Shown: positions 17,220-26,557, counted from the stretch's first letter. The stretch: DNA of 64,000 nucleotides from Anabaena sp. WA102 (GCF_001277295.1 NZ_CP011456.1:1426001-1490000), one strand, 5' to 3'. The notes: generated from the letters alone by a model not told the origin. Numbers and translations are program-made.

Positions 17220-17480
17220 GTGTACGCTTTACAACAAGAACAAGCAAACTTTACCTCACCAAAAAAGCACCCGTCTTTGATTGATCCTACTGTAATTAGA
17301 GCCGCTAGTCATATTTACTATACCTACTGTGAAGTCCATCCAGAAATAGTAGGAAAAGCTACAGGGGTAGCAATTAGTCGGGTAACTCATCGGGGTAAGG
17401 TGATTTTTACTCATTACCCAGTGCTGTTACCACAGGAATGCTTTGTCCCCTTAAATCAAATTGAGTCCTATATGTATTAG
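17220..17480 (+). CDS. Conserved-looking small protein of unknown function
   Basis: I do not recognise a named family for this 86-residue protein. It starts at GTG 17220. It looks like a folded soluble protein with mixed composition, for example IRAASHIYYTYCEVHPEIVG and ISRVTHRGKVIFTHYPVLLP, with no signal peptide or membrane segment. It is 26 bases upstream of the prepilin peptidase gene on the same strand and may be transcribed with it. Confidence 0.6.
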   Translation: MYALQQEQANFTSPKKHPSLIDPTVIRAASHIYYTYCEVHPEIVGKATGVAISRVTHRGKVIFTHYPVLLPQECFVPLNQIESYMY

Positions 17481-17506
17481 TCAACTAGCAACTGACAAAT
17501 AACAAT

Positions 17507-18328
17507 ATGGACATTTTGATTTATATTCCAGCAAGTATCATTGTTTTTATCTTGGGGACATCTCTCGGTAGTTTTATTAATGTTGTAGTTTATCGGCTAC
17601 CGACTGGGTTATCAGTGCTGTGGCCACCTTCTCGCTGTCCCAAGTGCTTAAATAGGTTAAAAGCCTATGATAATATCCCAGTTTTTGGTTGGTTGTGGTT
17701 AAAAGGGCGGTGTCGTTATTGCCAAACTCAGATTTCTCGCCGTTATCCATTAATAGAGGCGTTAACAGGGATAATATTTTTAATAGTATTTTGGGTTTTT
17801 CAATTTTCAATTTTTACCCTGGGATATTGGGCTTTTTGTAGTTGGTTATTGGCTCTATCTCTTGTAGATTTAGATACAATGACCCTACCCAACCCGTTGA
17901 CTAAATCGGGTTTAATTTTAGGAATAGTCTTTCAAATATCTGTTGGTTGGCTATCAGAACCGACTGCGGTGGGCTTATCAAAACGCTTAATAACCGGAAT
18001 AGCCGGTGCCGTTCTGGGTTTATGGTTGTTTGATGCGATCGCCCTTTTAGGTTCTATGGCTTTTGGCAAAACGGTCATGGGTGCAGGTGACGCTAAATTA
18101 GCTGCTATGATGGGAGCATGGTTAGGATGGCGTTATTTACTCATAGCGGGGTTTATTTCCTGCATTTTGGGAGTATTCATCGGTGGGGGCGCAATTATCC
18201 TCTCCCGTCACCAAATGGGACAAAAAATGCCTTTTGGACCCTTCCTCGCGTTAGGTGCGGTAATCACTGTTTTTTGTGGTGAAACTATTTTGTCCAACTA
18301 TCTGAGATTATTTTTGCCTGGATATTAA
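17507..18328 (+). CDS. pilD: Prepilin peptidase (type IV leader peptidase, A24)
   Basis: This inner-membrane enzyme cleaves the leader of type IV prepilins and N-methylates the new N-terminus. The N-terminal methyltransferase domain has SLGSFINVVVYRLP and the zinc-binding pairs Cys44/Cys47 and Cys69/Cys72. The two catalytic Asp lie in SLVDLDTMTLPN and in MGAGDAKLAAMMGAW. Several hydrophobic segments make up the rest. The 273-residue length is typical. Pilus motility and natural transformation in cyanobacteria depend on this enzyme. Confidence 0.93.
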   Translation: MDILIYIPASIIVFILGTSLGSFINVVVYRLPTGLSVLWPPSRCPKCLNRLKAYDNIPVFGWLWLKGRCRYCQTQISRRYPLIEALTGIIFLIVFWVFQFSIFTLGYWAFCSWLLALSLVDLDTMTLPNPLTKSGLILGIVFQISVGWLSEPTAVGLSKRLITGIAGAVLGLWLFDAIALLGSMAFGKTVMGAGDAKLAAMMGAWLGWRYLLIAGFISCILGVFIGGGAIILSRHQMGQKMPFGPFLALGAVITVFCGETILSNYLRLFLPGY

Positions 18329-18567
18329 GATCATTTTTTAAATCTTTTTTCATGCTTATGGTTTTATCAACCCAAGCCTGTATCCATACTGACTGTAGCT
18401 GCTATTACCCCATTGAGATTTGAGATGTTGGTAATATGTCTAAACTATGATTTTTATGATTAACTAATCATCCAAATCAAAACAGTCACACAAATCATAG
18501 TTAAGACATTTAATCAGCCAAATCATAGTTCTGATTTTGACCTAATACCTAATTACATAAAATAAAA

Positions 18568-19521
18568 ATGGCAAACAACGAAGAATCACGCGGTTTAAAG
18601 TCTCTATTTGATTGGTTCGCAAATCGGCGTAAATCGGGAAGCACCAATTCAGAACGCCAAGAACGGGAAATTGCCGATGGTTTATGGCATAAATGCCCTA
18701 AGTGTGGTGTTCTGAGCTATGCAAAAGATTTAAGAGCTAATCAAATGGTTTGCGTTGATTGTGGTCATCATAATCGAGTTGATAGTGATGAACGGATTCG
18801 CCAATTAATTGATGCTAATACTTGGAAACCATTAGATGAGCATTTACATCCTACTGATCCCTTACAATTCCGCGATCGCAAACCCTATAGCGATCGCTTA
18901 CGAGAAACACAAGAAAAACTAGGACTTGTAGATGCTGTCAAAACTGGACTAGGTCAAATTAACACCTTACCCATAGCATTAGGAGTCATGGACTTCCGGT
19001 TCATGGGTGGAAGCATGGGTTCTGTCGTCGGTGAAAAACTCACCCGCATGATTGAACAAGCCACCCAACGCCGTTATCCTGTAGTCATCATTTGCACATC
19101 AGGCGGTGCGAGAATGCAGGAAGGAATGCTGTCTTTAATGCAAATGGCAAAAATATCCGCCGCCCTCCAACGTCACCGAGACTCTAAACTATTATATATT
19201 CCCATTTTAACCAACCCCACTACCGGAGGTGTTACCGCCAGTTTCGCCATGTTGGGTGATCTCATCATCGCCGAGCCCAAAGCAACAATTGGTTTTGCCG
19301 GCAGACGGGTAATTGAACAAACCCTCAGAGAAAAACTACCAGAAGATTTCCAAACCGCCGAGGACTTACTAAAACATGGATTTGTTGATGATATCGTCCC
19401 CCGCACACAATTAAAAACTACCTTGGCACAACTAATTGCCCTCCATCAACCACTCCCCACAACAACACCAAACATGGTTTTGTGGGAAACAATGAAATTG
19501 AGTTCCGCTACTGTTGAGTAG
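18568..19521 (+). CDS. accD: Acetyl-CoA carboxylase carboxyltransferase subunit beta
   Basis: AccD forms the carboxyltransferase with AccA and transfers CO2 from biotin to acetyl-CoA, making malonyl-CoA for fatty acid synthesis. The zinc finger uses Cys43, Cys46, Cys62 and Cys65. The crotonase-like body has DFRFMGGSMGSVVGEK, CTSGGARMQEGMLSLMQMAK and TNPTTGGVTASFAMLGD in the expected order. It has 317 residues and starts at ATG 18568. Its stop codon TAG is the first unit of the GGAGTAGGG repeat array that follows. It is a single gene. Confidence 0.95.
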   Translation: MANNEESRGLKSLFDWFANRRKSGSTNSERQEREIADGLWHKCPKCGVLSYAKDLRANQMVCVDCGHHNRVDSDERIRQLIDANTWKPLDEHLHPTDPLQFRDRKPYSDRLRETQEKLGLVDAVKTGLGQINTLPIALGVMDFRFMGGSMGSVVGEKLTRMIEQATQRRYPVVIICTSGGARMQEGMLSLMQMAKISAALQRHRDSKLLYIPILTNPTTGGVTASFAMLGDLIIAEPKATIGFAGRRVIEQTLREKLPEDFQTAEDLLKHGFVDDIVPRTQLKTTLAQLIALHQPLPTTTPNMVLWETMKLSSATVE

Positions 19522-19667
19522 GGGAGTAGGGGGAGTAGGGGGAGTAGGGGGAGTAGGGGAGTAGGGGAGTAGGGGGAGTAGGGGGAGTAGGGGGAGTAGG
19601 GGAGTAGGGGGAGTAGGGGGAGTAGGGGGGTAGGAGGGGTAGGAGGGGAGTAGGGGGAGTAGGGGAG
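19516..19667. repeat. GGGGGAGTA tandem repeat starting at accD stop
   Basis: About 150 bp consist of near-perfect 9-10 bp units (GGGGAGTAG / GGGGGAGTAG), some shortened. The array begins with GAGTAG, the last codon and stop of accD, and runs to the heptamer array at 19672. Frames through it on the minus strand are Pro/Thr/Ser/Leu strings and are not genes. Confidence 0.95.
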
Positions 19668-19671
19668 AAAT

Positions 19672-19727
19672 TTCATTCTTCATTCTTCATTCTTCATTCT
19701 TCATTCTTCATTCTTCATTCTTCATTT
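19672..19727. repeat. CATTCTT heptamer tandem repeat at MFS gene stop
   Basis: Eight units of the heptamer CATTCTT, the last altered to CATTTTC, fill this stretch. The TGA stop of the minus-strand MFS gene (19722-19724) lies inside the outermost unit, so the array begins exactly at the gene end. Confidence 0.95.
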
Positions 19728-21095
19728 TCCCGGTTCTTGGACGAAAATCAGGGGAAGTAGCCCTAATAGTCGGCACAGGCTAGAAAGGGCAAATAAACCT
19801 AATAAACCGCCAAAATTAGGACTTTGGGCAATAAAACCGCCGATTGTTGTACCTAAAGCTCCACTTACCCCCCCTACAGCCGCAACAATGGCAAAATAGA
19901 TAGATTTATTCCTCACAGGAGCAATTCCCAGATACATATTAGTGCTACATAAATCAACACCTGCCCAAGTGATGCCAGTAAAAATATGTAAAAGCGGCAA
20001 CCATAGCCAAAAGTCAAGTTGATGATTACCAATTCCTAACCATAATAATGGTGTAATTGCGACTAAAAAGCCAACACAGATGAGAATGGGACGATTACCA
20101 ATTCTATCAGCTAATTTCCCCCATAAAATCAACACTAACAGATTTGCCCCAGTCTGAAGACTGCTATAAATAGTTACTAAAGTAACATCTAAATCTAAAG
20201 TATCTAATAAATAGAAGTTGAAAAAAGGTGCGCTCAAATGCACAGCCAACATCCAAATACTGAAATAAAGTAGAAATAGTAAGAATTTAGAGTTCTTCCC
20301 AATAATACTAGTCCAATTAGTTTTTTCTTGGCAAATATCTTCAGGAGGACTTTCACAACCATTTAAACTATACTGATTTTGTAATTGTGGATTGACATCT
20401 ACTTGGAAATACTGGCAAAACAAACTAATAATTCCGCAAATAGTCCCTAAAGATAGAACTAATCCATAACCTTGGATAGTTCCACCATACCAATGTGATA
20501 TTACTAATCCCGCTAAAGGAATACATATTAAATTCGTCAGATGACAAGCACTATTCCGAATCCCAAAATATCTCCCTCGTAACCTGCGGGGAATAATAAT
20601 TGCTAACCAACTTAGCCAAGATGCACTTCCTAATCCTCCTAAAAGATGACTAAAAAGAACAATTAACAGTGTTAATATTACCAATTGTTGGGAATTTAGG
20701 ACACTGGAATTATTAGCGAAAATACCAATTACCAGAATTAGCCATAATAAACGAGAAGTTCCAAAGGTTAAGAGAGAATACTTGAATCTACTGGTAGTCT
20801 GTTCGGAAATATAAGCGCCCACAGGTTGAACAAAATTTACCAGCATGGGAATTGACGATAACATTCCAAATATCACTGGAGTAGCATCCAACTCGACTAA
20901 CAAATTACTGACTAAAATTCCCCCCGTACTCAAAGAAAAAATAGATGCAAAAATAGCATCTGCCGCAGAAGCTTGTAAACTGGTACGAATATCGTTTTTA
21001 GTAAATTGCTTAGGAAACTGTTTAATTAGTGAAGAGTCAAGATTGGAAGTCTGAATATCCAGTGGTTCAACTATGTCAACTGGAAGAGAATTCAT
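19722..21095 (-). CDS. MFS transporter, unknown substrate
   Basis: This 457-residue membrane protein has about 12 hydrophobic segments. The first follows a cytosolic N-terminus of about 35 residues. Loop motifs such as LWGKLADRIGNRPILICVG in the second half, and RRLRGRYFGIRN after helix 5, fit the major facilitator superfamily. It resembles the uncharacterised cyanobacterial MFS group rather than a known sugar or drug transporter. Start ATG 21095. The stop lies inside a tandem heptamer array, and the terminal VQEPGK may be all that is left before it. The serine-recombinase-like gene diverges from it. Confidence 0.82.
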   Translation of the reverse strand: MNSLPVDIVEPLDIQTSNLDSSLIKQFPKQFTKNDIRTSLQASAADAIFASIFSLSTGGILVSNLLVELDATPVIFGMLSSIPMLVNFVQPVGAYISEQTTSRFKYSLLTFGTSRLLWLILVIGIFANNSSVLNSQQLVILTLLIVLFSHLLGGLGSASWLSWLAIIIPRRLRGRYFGIRNSACHLTNLICIPLAGLVISHWYGGTIQGYGLVLSLGTICGIISLFCQYFQVDVNPQLQNQYSLNGCESPPEDICQEKTNWTSIIGKNSKFLLFLLYFSIWMLAVHLSAPFFNFYLLDTLDLDVTLVTIYSSLQTGANLLVLILWGKLADRIGNRPILICVGFLVAITPLLWLGIGNHQLDFWLWLPLLHIFTGITWAGVDLCSTNMYLGIAPVRNKSIYFAIVAAVGGVSGALGTTIGGFIAQSPNFGGLLGLFALSSLCRLLGLLPLIFVQEPGK

Positions 21096-21326
21096 ATTAT
21101 CATGTCAATTGATGACAAATTAGAGAGTGGATATAATTACTGATAAATTGCTATCTTTTGCTTTTGTATTTTTCAACAAAAAGTTTGTTGTTTCAATATC
21201 AGTTTGCAGACTCACAGTTTATAAAACACCTCAGAAAATGTCATCAGTATTGCATAATTAGGAGATTAGTCGAGTTTTTGCAATTAATAATTGAGGAAAA
21301 GATCCAATTCTCCCTTATTTCTCCCC

Positions 21327-22619
21327 ATGAAAATTATTGTTTATATTTATACTGATCCACTCCTAGATACTGTTCCCAGCCCAGATGATTGGGGTTGGGA
21401 AGTAGATAAAATTTATGAAGATTTAGGAAAACGCACCCAATTAGAACAATTATTAATTGATTGTCAAACCGAAACTGTAAATTATCTACTGGTACGCCGA
21501 TTAGAAGAATTAGGTGATAGTTTATCCCAAGTGAGCGATCGCCTCAATCAAATAGAAACAATGGGAGTCATAGTCATTACGACACAACAACCCTATGCCT
21601 CCAAATCTAGTCAAATCCCCACCGAAATACTACAATTATTACCAGAAATTCAATATCAACAACGTAGCCGCCGAATTCGTCAGGGACACGCTCGTAATCG
21701 CCTAGAAACCTCACCACCACCGGGAAAATCCCCCTATGGCTACCGGAGAGGACAAGGTAAATATATTATTGATCGCACTACCTCACCCGTTGTTAAAGAC
21801 TTTTTTGAATATTTTTTACTCTATGGTTCTGTCCGTGCTACCGTCCGTTATATAAGTAAAAAATACAGTAAAAATATTTCTGTCACTACAGCCAGACGGT
21901 GGTTAACTAATCCAGTTTATCGCGGTGATACAGCCTATCAAAACAGGGAAATTATCTCTAATACTCATGCGGCAATTATATCCAGAGAAGAAGCAGCGCA
22001 AATTGATAGACTATTACGACGCAACAGCCGCTTACCATCGCGGACAGCTAGTGCGCCCCGTTCTTTAGCTGGTTTAGTCATTTGTCATCAATGTCAATTA
22101 CAGATGATTGTCACCAGTGTTACTCAGCGTCATCAGGATCAAGAGTATTTATATTTACGTGCAACCGACTGTCCTCAACAGCCTAAATGTCGTGCTATCC
22201 CTTACCAAGTAGTTTTAGAAAAAACCATTGATCATGTTTGTCGAGATTTACCTTTAGCTGTCGCCGGGATAAATTTTCCCCAATTAGATGCAATTAAAAA
22301 TAGTTTAGGCAATGATATATCTCGTCAGCAACAAATCCTCCAGCAATTACCCACTTTCATAGAAACGGGGATTTTAGATATAGAAACTGCAAAATTAAGA
22401 GCTTACAAACTTCGCACAGAAATTTCCGAACTTCAAGCCAAGTTAGCAATTCTTCCTCCTGTGAATTTGCGTTCCGTAGCTGAAGCTGTTTCCATTCCCC
22501 AATTTTGGCTAGATTTATCAGAGGTAGAACGAAGATTTTACTTCCGTGAATTTATCCAACAAATTCAAATTATCCGCCAAAATAGAGAATGGGATGTACA
22601 AATAATTTTTATTTTCTAA
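21327..22619 (+). CDS. Serine recombinase-like protein lacking catalytic residues
   Basis: The protein (430 residues from ATG 21327; the frame extends to 21291) has a resolvase-type N-terminal domain, a Recombinase domain (HARNRLETSPPPGKSPYGYR; RWLTNPVYRGDTAY) and a zinc ribbon (CHQCQLQM...CPQQPKC). A C-terminal helical segment follows, as in large serine recombinases. Aligned by eye to gamma-delta resolvase, YARVST is replaced by YIYTDP, so the nucleophilic Ser and the first Arg are missing. DRLGRD is replaced by EELGDS, removing both later active-site Arg residues. DNA cleavage is therefore unlikely. The reading frame is fully intact and ordinary in composition, which argues for a retained non-catalytic role. 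Confidence 0.8.
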   Translation: MKIIVYIYTDPLLDTVPSPDDWGWEVDKIYEDLGKRTQLEQLLIDCQTETVNYLLVRRLEELGDSLSQVSDRLNQIETMGVIVITTQQPYASKSSQIPTEILQLLPEIQYQQRSRRIRQGHARNRLETSPPPGKSPYGYRRGQGKYIIDRTTSPVVKDFFEYFLLYGSVRATVRYISKKYSKNISVTTARRWLTNPVYRGDTAYQNREIISNTHAAIISREEAAQIDRLLRRNSRLPSRTASAPRSLAGLVICHQCQLQMIVTSVTQRHQDQEYLYLRATDCPQQPKCRAIPYQVVLEKTIDHVCRDLPLAVAGINFPQLDAIKNSLGNDISRQQQILQQLPTFIETGILDIETAKLRAYKLRTEISELQAKLAILPPVNLRSVAEAVSIPQFWLDLSEVERRFYFREFIQQIQIIRQNREWDVQIIFIF

Positions 22620-22624
22620 ACCAC

Positions 22625-22659
22625 CAGATCCCCGACTTCTTTAAGAAGTCGGGGATCTG
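22625..22659. terminator. Bidirectional hairpin between convergent genes
   Basis: CAGATCCCCGACTTCTT and its exact complement AAGAAGTCGGGGATCTG are separated by one base, giving a perfect 17-bp stem. It lies between the convergent ends at 22619 and 22669, so it can serve both genes. The same arms, pushed about 38 bases apart, recur at 60464-60530. Confidence 0.75.
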
Positions 22660-22668
22660 AATCATTGA

Positions 22669-24201
22669 TTATTCATCTTGACTTTTGGGGGACTGTTTGC
22701 CTTTTTTACCTGCATTTTTGACATTCATCACTTTTCCTAGTAAATCAAACCAAAAAGGCGCACCCATCGCAATAGCAATACCACTGACAAACCAACCAGC
22801 AATCATACTTAAAACACTGAAAACAGGCAACCCATTAACTCTATATTTTGTGCTGTTGATTTGCTGTTGTACGTTAGCACTTGTCCAACCAATTGGTAAT
22901 TCAACTTCCTTTAAAATCTCGTTAGGATCTATTTTATTGATATCTGAAGGATTAGAGTCTTGTGGTGCTACTTTTACAGCCTGGTTAATAATTATTTCCC
23001 GCAATAAAGAATCCTTAGATAAACGGTTAATGATATGAAAAGTATCGGCATTGGTTGTGATAGCTAAGGTTATGCCAATGATAATTGCCACTCCTTTAGC
23101 ATTACGTTTATAAACACCACCGGCTCTTTCCATTGAGCTATCAAAACTATTTTCAATTTCTCTTCGCAAAAGAGTAATACCTTCCTCCGTGCTTTTAGCT
23201 CTCATCTGGGCGCGTTTTGCCATAGTTTCAATGTTATCAACTACAGAACTTGGCAAAATATCAATCAATTCTTTAACTTTTTTATATGTTTCACTATCTT
23301 TATCTTGGATAGCTGCTATGACTTCACCATGAATATCACTACCTTTCTTGATAGATTTGATAATTTCATTAATATTAGGTTTTAAGCCTCCTATCACTAT
23401 GGCTTTTTCTGCACTTTCAAAAATATCTTGTTTTAAGAATTTTAGTTCCCGCAAAGGCTTATCTAAAATATATTCATGATCAGCTATACTTGCTACAAAA
23501 CTTTCTATATATTTAGCTAGGCTATCTCCCATCCTATTTATCACCATGTAGATATCATATTTTTCCTTTTTGAATTCATCAATAATCAGATTATACTCTA
23601 ACTCCAACCGTCTATAATCTGCGGCAATATTGGTGGCAAATTCACTAGATAGCTCCTGGTTATTAATGTAAACTTGTAACTGAATCAAAATTTGTCTAAC
23701 ATCATCTAACCGTTCAGCTTTGAATTGCTCCAACCTAATTTCAGTTAATTTTTGTACCAATATTGGCAGTTGGAGTGTATCCATAAAAGTATTAGCAAAA
23801 TTTTCACCACCAATATAGGAAGGCGCACTACGTTTTTGATCACCAAACACAGTTTCTTTTTTAAATCTAGAACTAGACTTTCTAAACAGACTAAAGAATG
23901 AGCCAATTGCCCAAGTCGCTTTCCGAGGTAAAGTTGCCAATAAACCTTTCGCCTCTTGATTAATACTTTGAATTAAAGGATTACCATAAATTTTATTGAC
24001 AAGTTGAATTATTTCAGGATTTTCTGAAGTTTGAGCATCACCAGCTAAAAGAATTTCAATTGATCTTCTCAAGTGTTCAGCCCGCCATTGCAGTACGGTT
24101 GTCAATAGTTCTTGAATTTCCGAAGCCAGTAAACTTAAAATTAAGTAAATAAAAATTAAACCCAGTGCCACATCTAAAATAAAAGGTAAGTTCATTGACA
24201 T
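22669..24201 (-). CDS. Large unknown membrane protein
   Basis: I do not recognise this 510-residue protein. One hydrophobic segment lies at about residues 7-28 (ILDVALGLIFIYLILSLLAS). A long, charged, helical middle (about 30-360) with heptad-like stretches follows. Two or three more hydrophobic segments lie at about 365-390 (GVAIIIGITLAITT) and 455-490 (VFSVLSMIAGWFVSGIAIAM). The C-terminus is Lys-rich. This suggests a membrane-anchored coiled-coil protein with a large cytosolic or periplasmic middle. Start ATG 24201, with AAGGAGAAT just before it. No neighbour suggests a pathway. Confidence 0.7.
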   Translation of the reverse strand: MSMNLPFILDVALGLIFIYLILSLLASEIQELLTTVLQWRAEHLRRSIEILLAGDAQTSENPEIIQLVNKIYGNPLIQSINQEAKGLLATLPRKATWAIGSFFSLFRKSSSRFKKETVFGDQKRSAPSYIGGENFANTFMDTLQLPILVQKLTEIRLEQFKAERLDDVRQILIQLQVYINNQELSSEFATNIAADYRRLELEYNLIIDEFKKEKYDIYMVINRMGDSLAKYIESFVASIADHEYILDKPLRELKFLKQDIFESAEKAIVIGGLKPNINEIIKSIKKGSDIHGEVIAAIQDKDSETYKKVKELIDILPSSVVDNIETMAKRAQMRAKSTEEGITLLRREIENSFDSSMERAGGVYKRNAKGVAIIIGITLAITTNADTFHIINRLSKDSLLREIIINQAVKVAPQDSNPSDINKIDPNEILKEVELPIGWTSANVQQQINSTKYRVNGLPVFSVLSMIAGWFVSGIAIAMGAPFWFDLLGKVMNVKNAGKKGKQSPKSQDE

Positions 24202-24452
24202 TCTCCTTCGGGGTAGTTGACTAAATGCTAATGGTAGTATTTATATCATTTAATCGTAAAGATGCTTGTAAACTTCCTTAAAAAATCAATAAGAAAATCT
24301 TCGCCAAAAAATTATCTCTATTCATGAGAAACTGAGCTAATTTGGGATTTAGCCATTGTCTTTGAATATAGATTGTTCCTAGATGGCAACATTGGAGATT
24401 CGCTTTGATCTCTATGTGATTAAACCTAGCAGTTATAAGATTCGCATAGAAT

Positions 24453-26066
24453 ATGCAAGAAGGAAGCTTTGTTTGGACTCATCTAGAAAAACAGCATCGT
24501 GTGATTGAAAAAAAGATTGATTGGCTATGGCTAATCCTATTGTTATTAGCAGCGGTGATTTTGTTTAGTATCAATCTTGGAGGTTTGCCCTTACAAGATG
24601 GCGATGAGGCAACCGTAGCCAGGGTAGCGCGGGAAATTTGGCAAGCCCCAGTAGATTCAATGCGCTGGCTTTACCCCACTTTGGGAGGTGAACCATATCA
24701 TCACACGCCGCCACTTATGCACTGGTTAATTGCTGGGGCTTATTCTCTGGGTGGTGTCAATGAATGGACAACGCGCCTACCTGGTGCAATTTTGACAGCA
24801 ACTTCTGTGCCTTGCTTATATTGTCTAGGAAGGGAGATATTTCGTCAACGTTGGGCAGCTATTTATAGTTCTTTGATTTATTTAACAATGCTGCCTGTGG
24901 TACGTTATGGCAGGTTGGCAATGTTAGATGGGGCAGTTGCCTGTTTTTTAATTGTGATGATGTGGTTTGTCTTGCGATCGCGGCGGGATTTACGTTACTG
25001 CTTAGGTGTAGGCATTAGTTTTGGGTTAATCTGTCTAACTCAAGCTATGATGGGTATTTATTTAGGTGCAATTGTTTTAGTCTTTCTTTTTTGGGATACA
25101 CCCAGACTACTGACAAGTTATTATTTCTGGATAGGTATTTTTATCGGTTGTCTACCTGTATGCTGCTGGTATGGGTTTCAATTATGGCACTATGGATATC
25201 CCTTCAGTATTGACATCAATACATCTTTAACCCATATTCAAACCATTAATAATGGCACATCCCAAGCACCTTGGTATTATCTTTTAGAAATCGCTAAATG
25301 GACATGGCCTTGGTTGATATTTCTCCCCCAAACTATCCGCATTACCTGGGAAAATAATAACTTAAGTTGGGCGAAATTAATTATTATCTGGTGTGGTGTT
25401 TATCTATTAATTATTTCCCTCATTAGCTTTAAACTCCCCTGGTATATATTCCCCATTTACCCTAGTTTGGCTTTAGCTTTTGGGTTTCAATTAGCCCAGA
25501 TGGAAAATGTCCCCTTATTCTCAGGCTATCCCCGCTCTTGGGTAACGAGTTTAGCGATATTGGCGGTAGTGGCTTCTGCAAGCAGTATTTATTTTGGGGG
25601 AAGAACATTAGACAAAGCCGAGTTACAGATTATTTTTGCCGCAGTAGCTTTAACTATGACTTTATCCGCAATCTTAGCAGAACGCGGTGATAGACAATTT
25701 CTGAAAATTTTAATTTGGGGAAGTTATATTTCTCTATTATTATTAATGAAATCTAATTACTGGGTTTGGGAATTAAATACAGCCTATCCCGTTAAACCCG
25801 TAGCGGCAATGATCACGAAAATTAATCCAGCAGTTAAGGAAATCTATACATCTTTTCCCTATCATCGTCCTTCCTTGGATTTTTATAGCGATCGCACCAT
25901 TATTCCCGCTTCTATCGGTGAACTACAATATTACTGGCAATATGATAGCCAACCTTATTTTCTCATTAACACATCTACCTTAGAAAACCTCCAATTTAAA
26001 TCCATCAAAGTCATAGACCAAGTAAAAGACTGGCAATTAATTACAAAAGAAAATAACTCATTATAA
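24453..26066 (+). CDS. GT39/ArnT-like membrane glycosyltransferase
   Basis: This 537-residue polytopic protein has the N-terminal pattern of GT-C glycosyltransferases of the ArnT/PMT group. A first helix (WLWLILLLLAAVILFSINL) is followed by an acidic loop LPLQDGDEATVARVAREIW with the catalytic-type Asp/Glu, then YHHTPPLMHWLIA. About 10-12 hydrophobic segments precede a soluble C-terminal part (about 440-537). Such enzymes move a sugar from a polyprenyl-phosphate donor to lipid or protein outside the cytoplasmic membrane. The acceptor here is unknown. Start ATG 24453. It has no cell-wall gene neighbours. Confidence 0.85.
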   Translation: MQEGSFVWTHLEKQHRVIEKKIDWLWLILLLLAAVILFSINLGGLPLQDGDEATVARVAREIWQAPVDSMRWLYPTLGGEPYHHTPPLMHWLIAGAYSLGGVNEWTTRLPGAILTATSVPCLYCLGREIFRQRWAAIYSSLIYLTMLPVVRYGRLAMLDGAVACFLIVMMWFVLRSRRDLRYCLGVGISFGLICLTQAMMGIYLGAIVLVFLFWDTPRLLTSYYFWIGIFIGCLPVCCWYGFQLWHYGYPFSIDINTSLTHIQTINNGTSQAPWYYLLEIAKWTWPWLIFLPQTIRITWENNNLSWAKLIIIWCGVYLLIISLISFKLPWYIFPIYPSLALAFGFQLAQMENVPLFSGYPRSWVTSLAILAVVASASSIYFGGRTLDKAELQIIFAAVALTMTLSAILAERGDRQFLKILIWGSYISLLLLMKSNYWVWELNTAYPVKPVAAMITKINPAVKEIYTSFPYHRPSLDFYSDRTIIPASIGELQYYWQYDSQPYFLINTSTLENLQFKSIKVIDQVKDWQLITKENNSL

Positions 26067-26074
26067 ACCCGTTA

Positions 26075-26222
26075 TCGGAGGGGCAATAGCCCGTGGTTGC
26101 CCAGAACCGTATTGGCAACCTCCCGTACTTACCTTACCAAAAAACATAGAAACAACACCCGTATTTGCTCAAACCCGTATAAATATCAATACTATTGCCA
26201 GTTTTCCAAAATATGTCTGAAA
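26075..26222 (+). pseudogene. Possible gene remnant of unknown family
   Basis: A frame without an ATG reads VIGGAIARGCPEPYWQPPVL followed by LPKNIETTPVFAQTRININT and ends at a TGA near 26220. The composition looks protein-like, and the segment begins nine bases after the glycosyltransferase stop. I cannot assign it. It could be the tail of a deleted gene or coincidence. Confidence 0.25.
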
Positions 26223-26271
26223 CCCAATAAAATCGTGACGATAAGTAGTGAGACAGAATTAATTACACAAT

Positions 26272-26367
26272 GTCATTGCGTAAGCGTTGCGTGGCGTTAG
26301 CCATATGGAACGAAGTGAAATGAAGCAATTCCAAGGGTTGTGATTGCTTCCCTTCGCTCGCAATGAC
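26272..26367. mobile_element. MITE-like palindromic element with GTCATTGCG ends
   Basis: GTCATTGCG at 26272 and CGCAATGAC ending at 26367 are exact inverted ends around 96 bp. The inside (GCGTGGCGTTAGCCATA) is also found near 63432-63449, and in part near 29333. The rest of 26223-26557 holds a CGCAGAGGCGCAGAGG repeat (26463-26490) and nothing coding. Confidence 0.65.
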
Positions 26368-26557
26368 TGTAAATATTTTTGTCCAATTACTTATCAATAG
26401 GGTTTCAGGGCTTTGGCAATAGTATTGAATTTGGGCGTTGGTGAATAAAGGTATGATTTTTTCTCACGCAGAGGCGCAGAGGACGCAGAGAGTAAGAGTT
26501 TGAGAAATAGAATGTTTGAGTTTCATACCTCAATTCAGCAACGCCTGAATTTGAAAT

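Noticed and set aside
19432..19683. Minus-strand frames rich in Pro, Thr, Leu and Ser
   Set aside because: They are translations of the GGGGAGTAG tandem repeat and have no start context or conserved sequence. The same applies to frames at 53589-53935.
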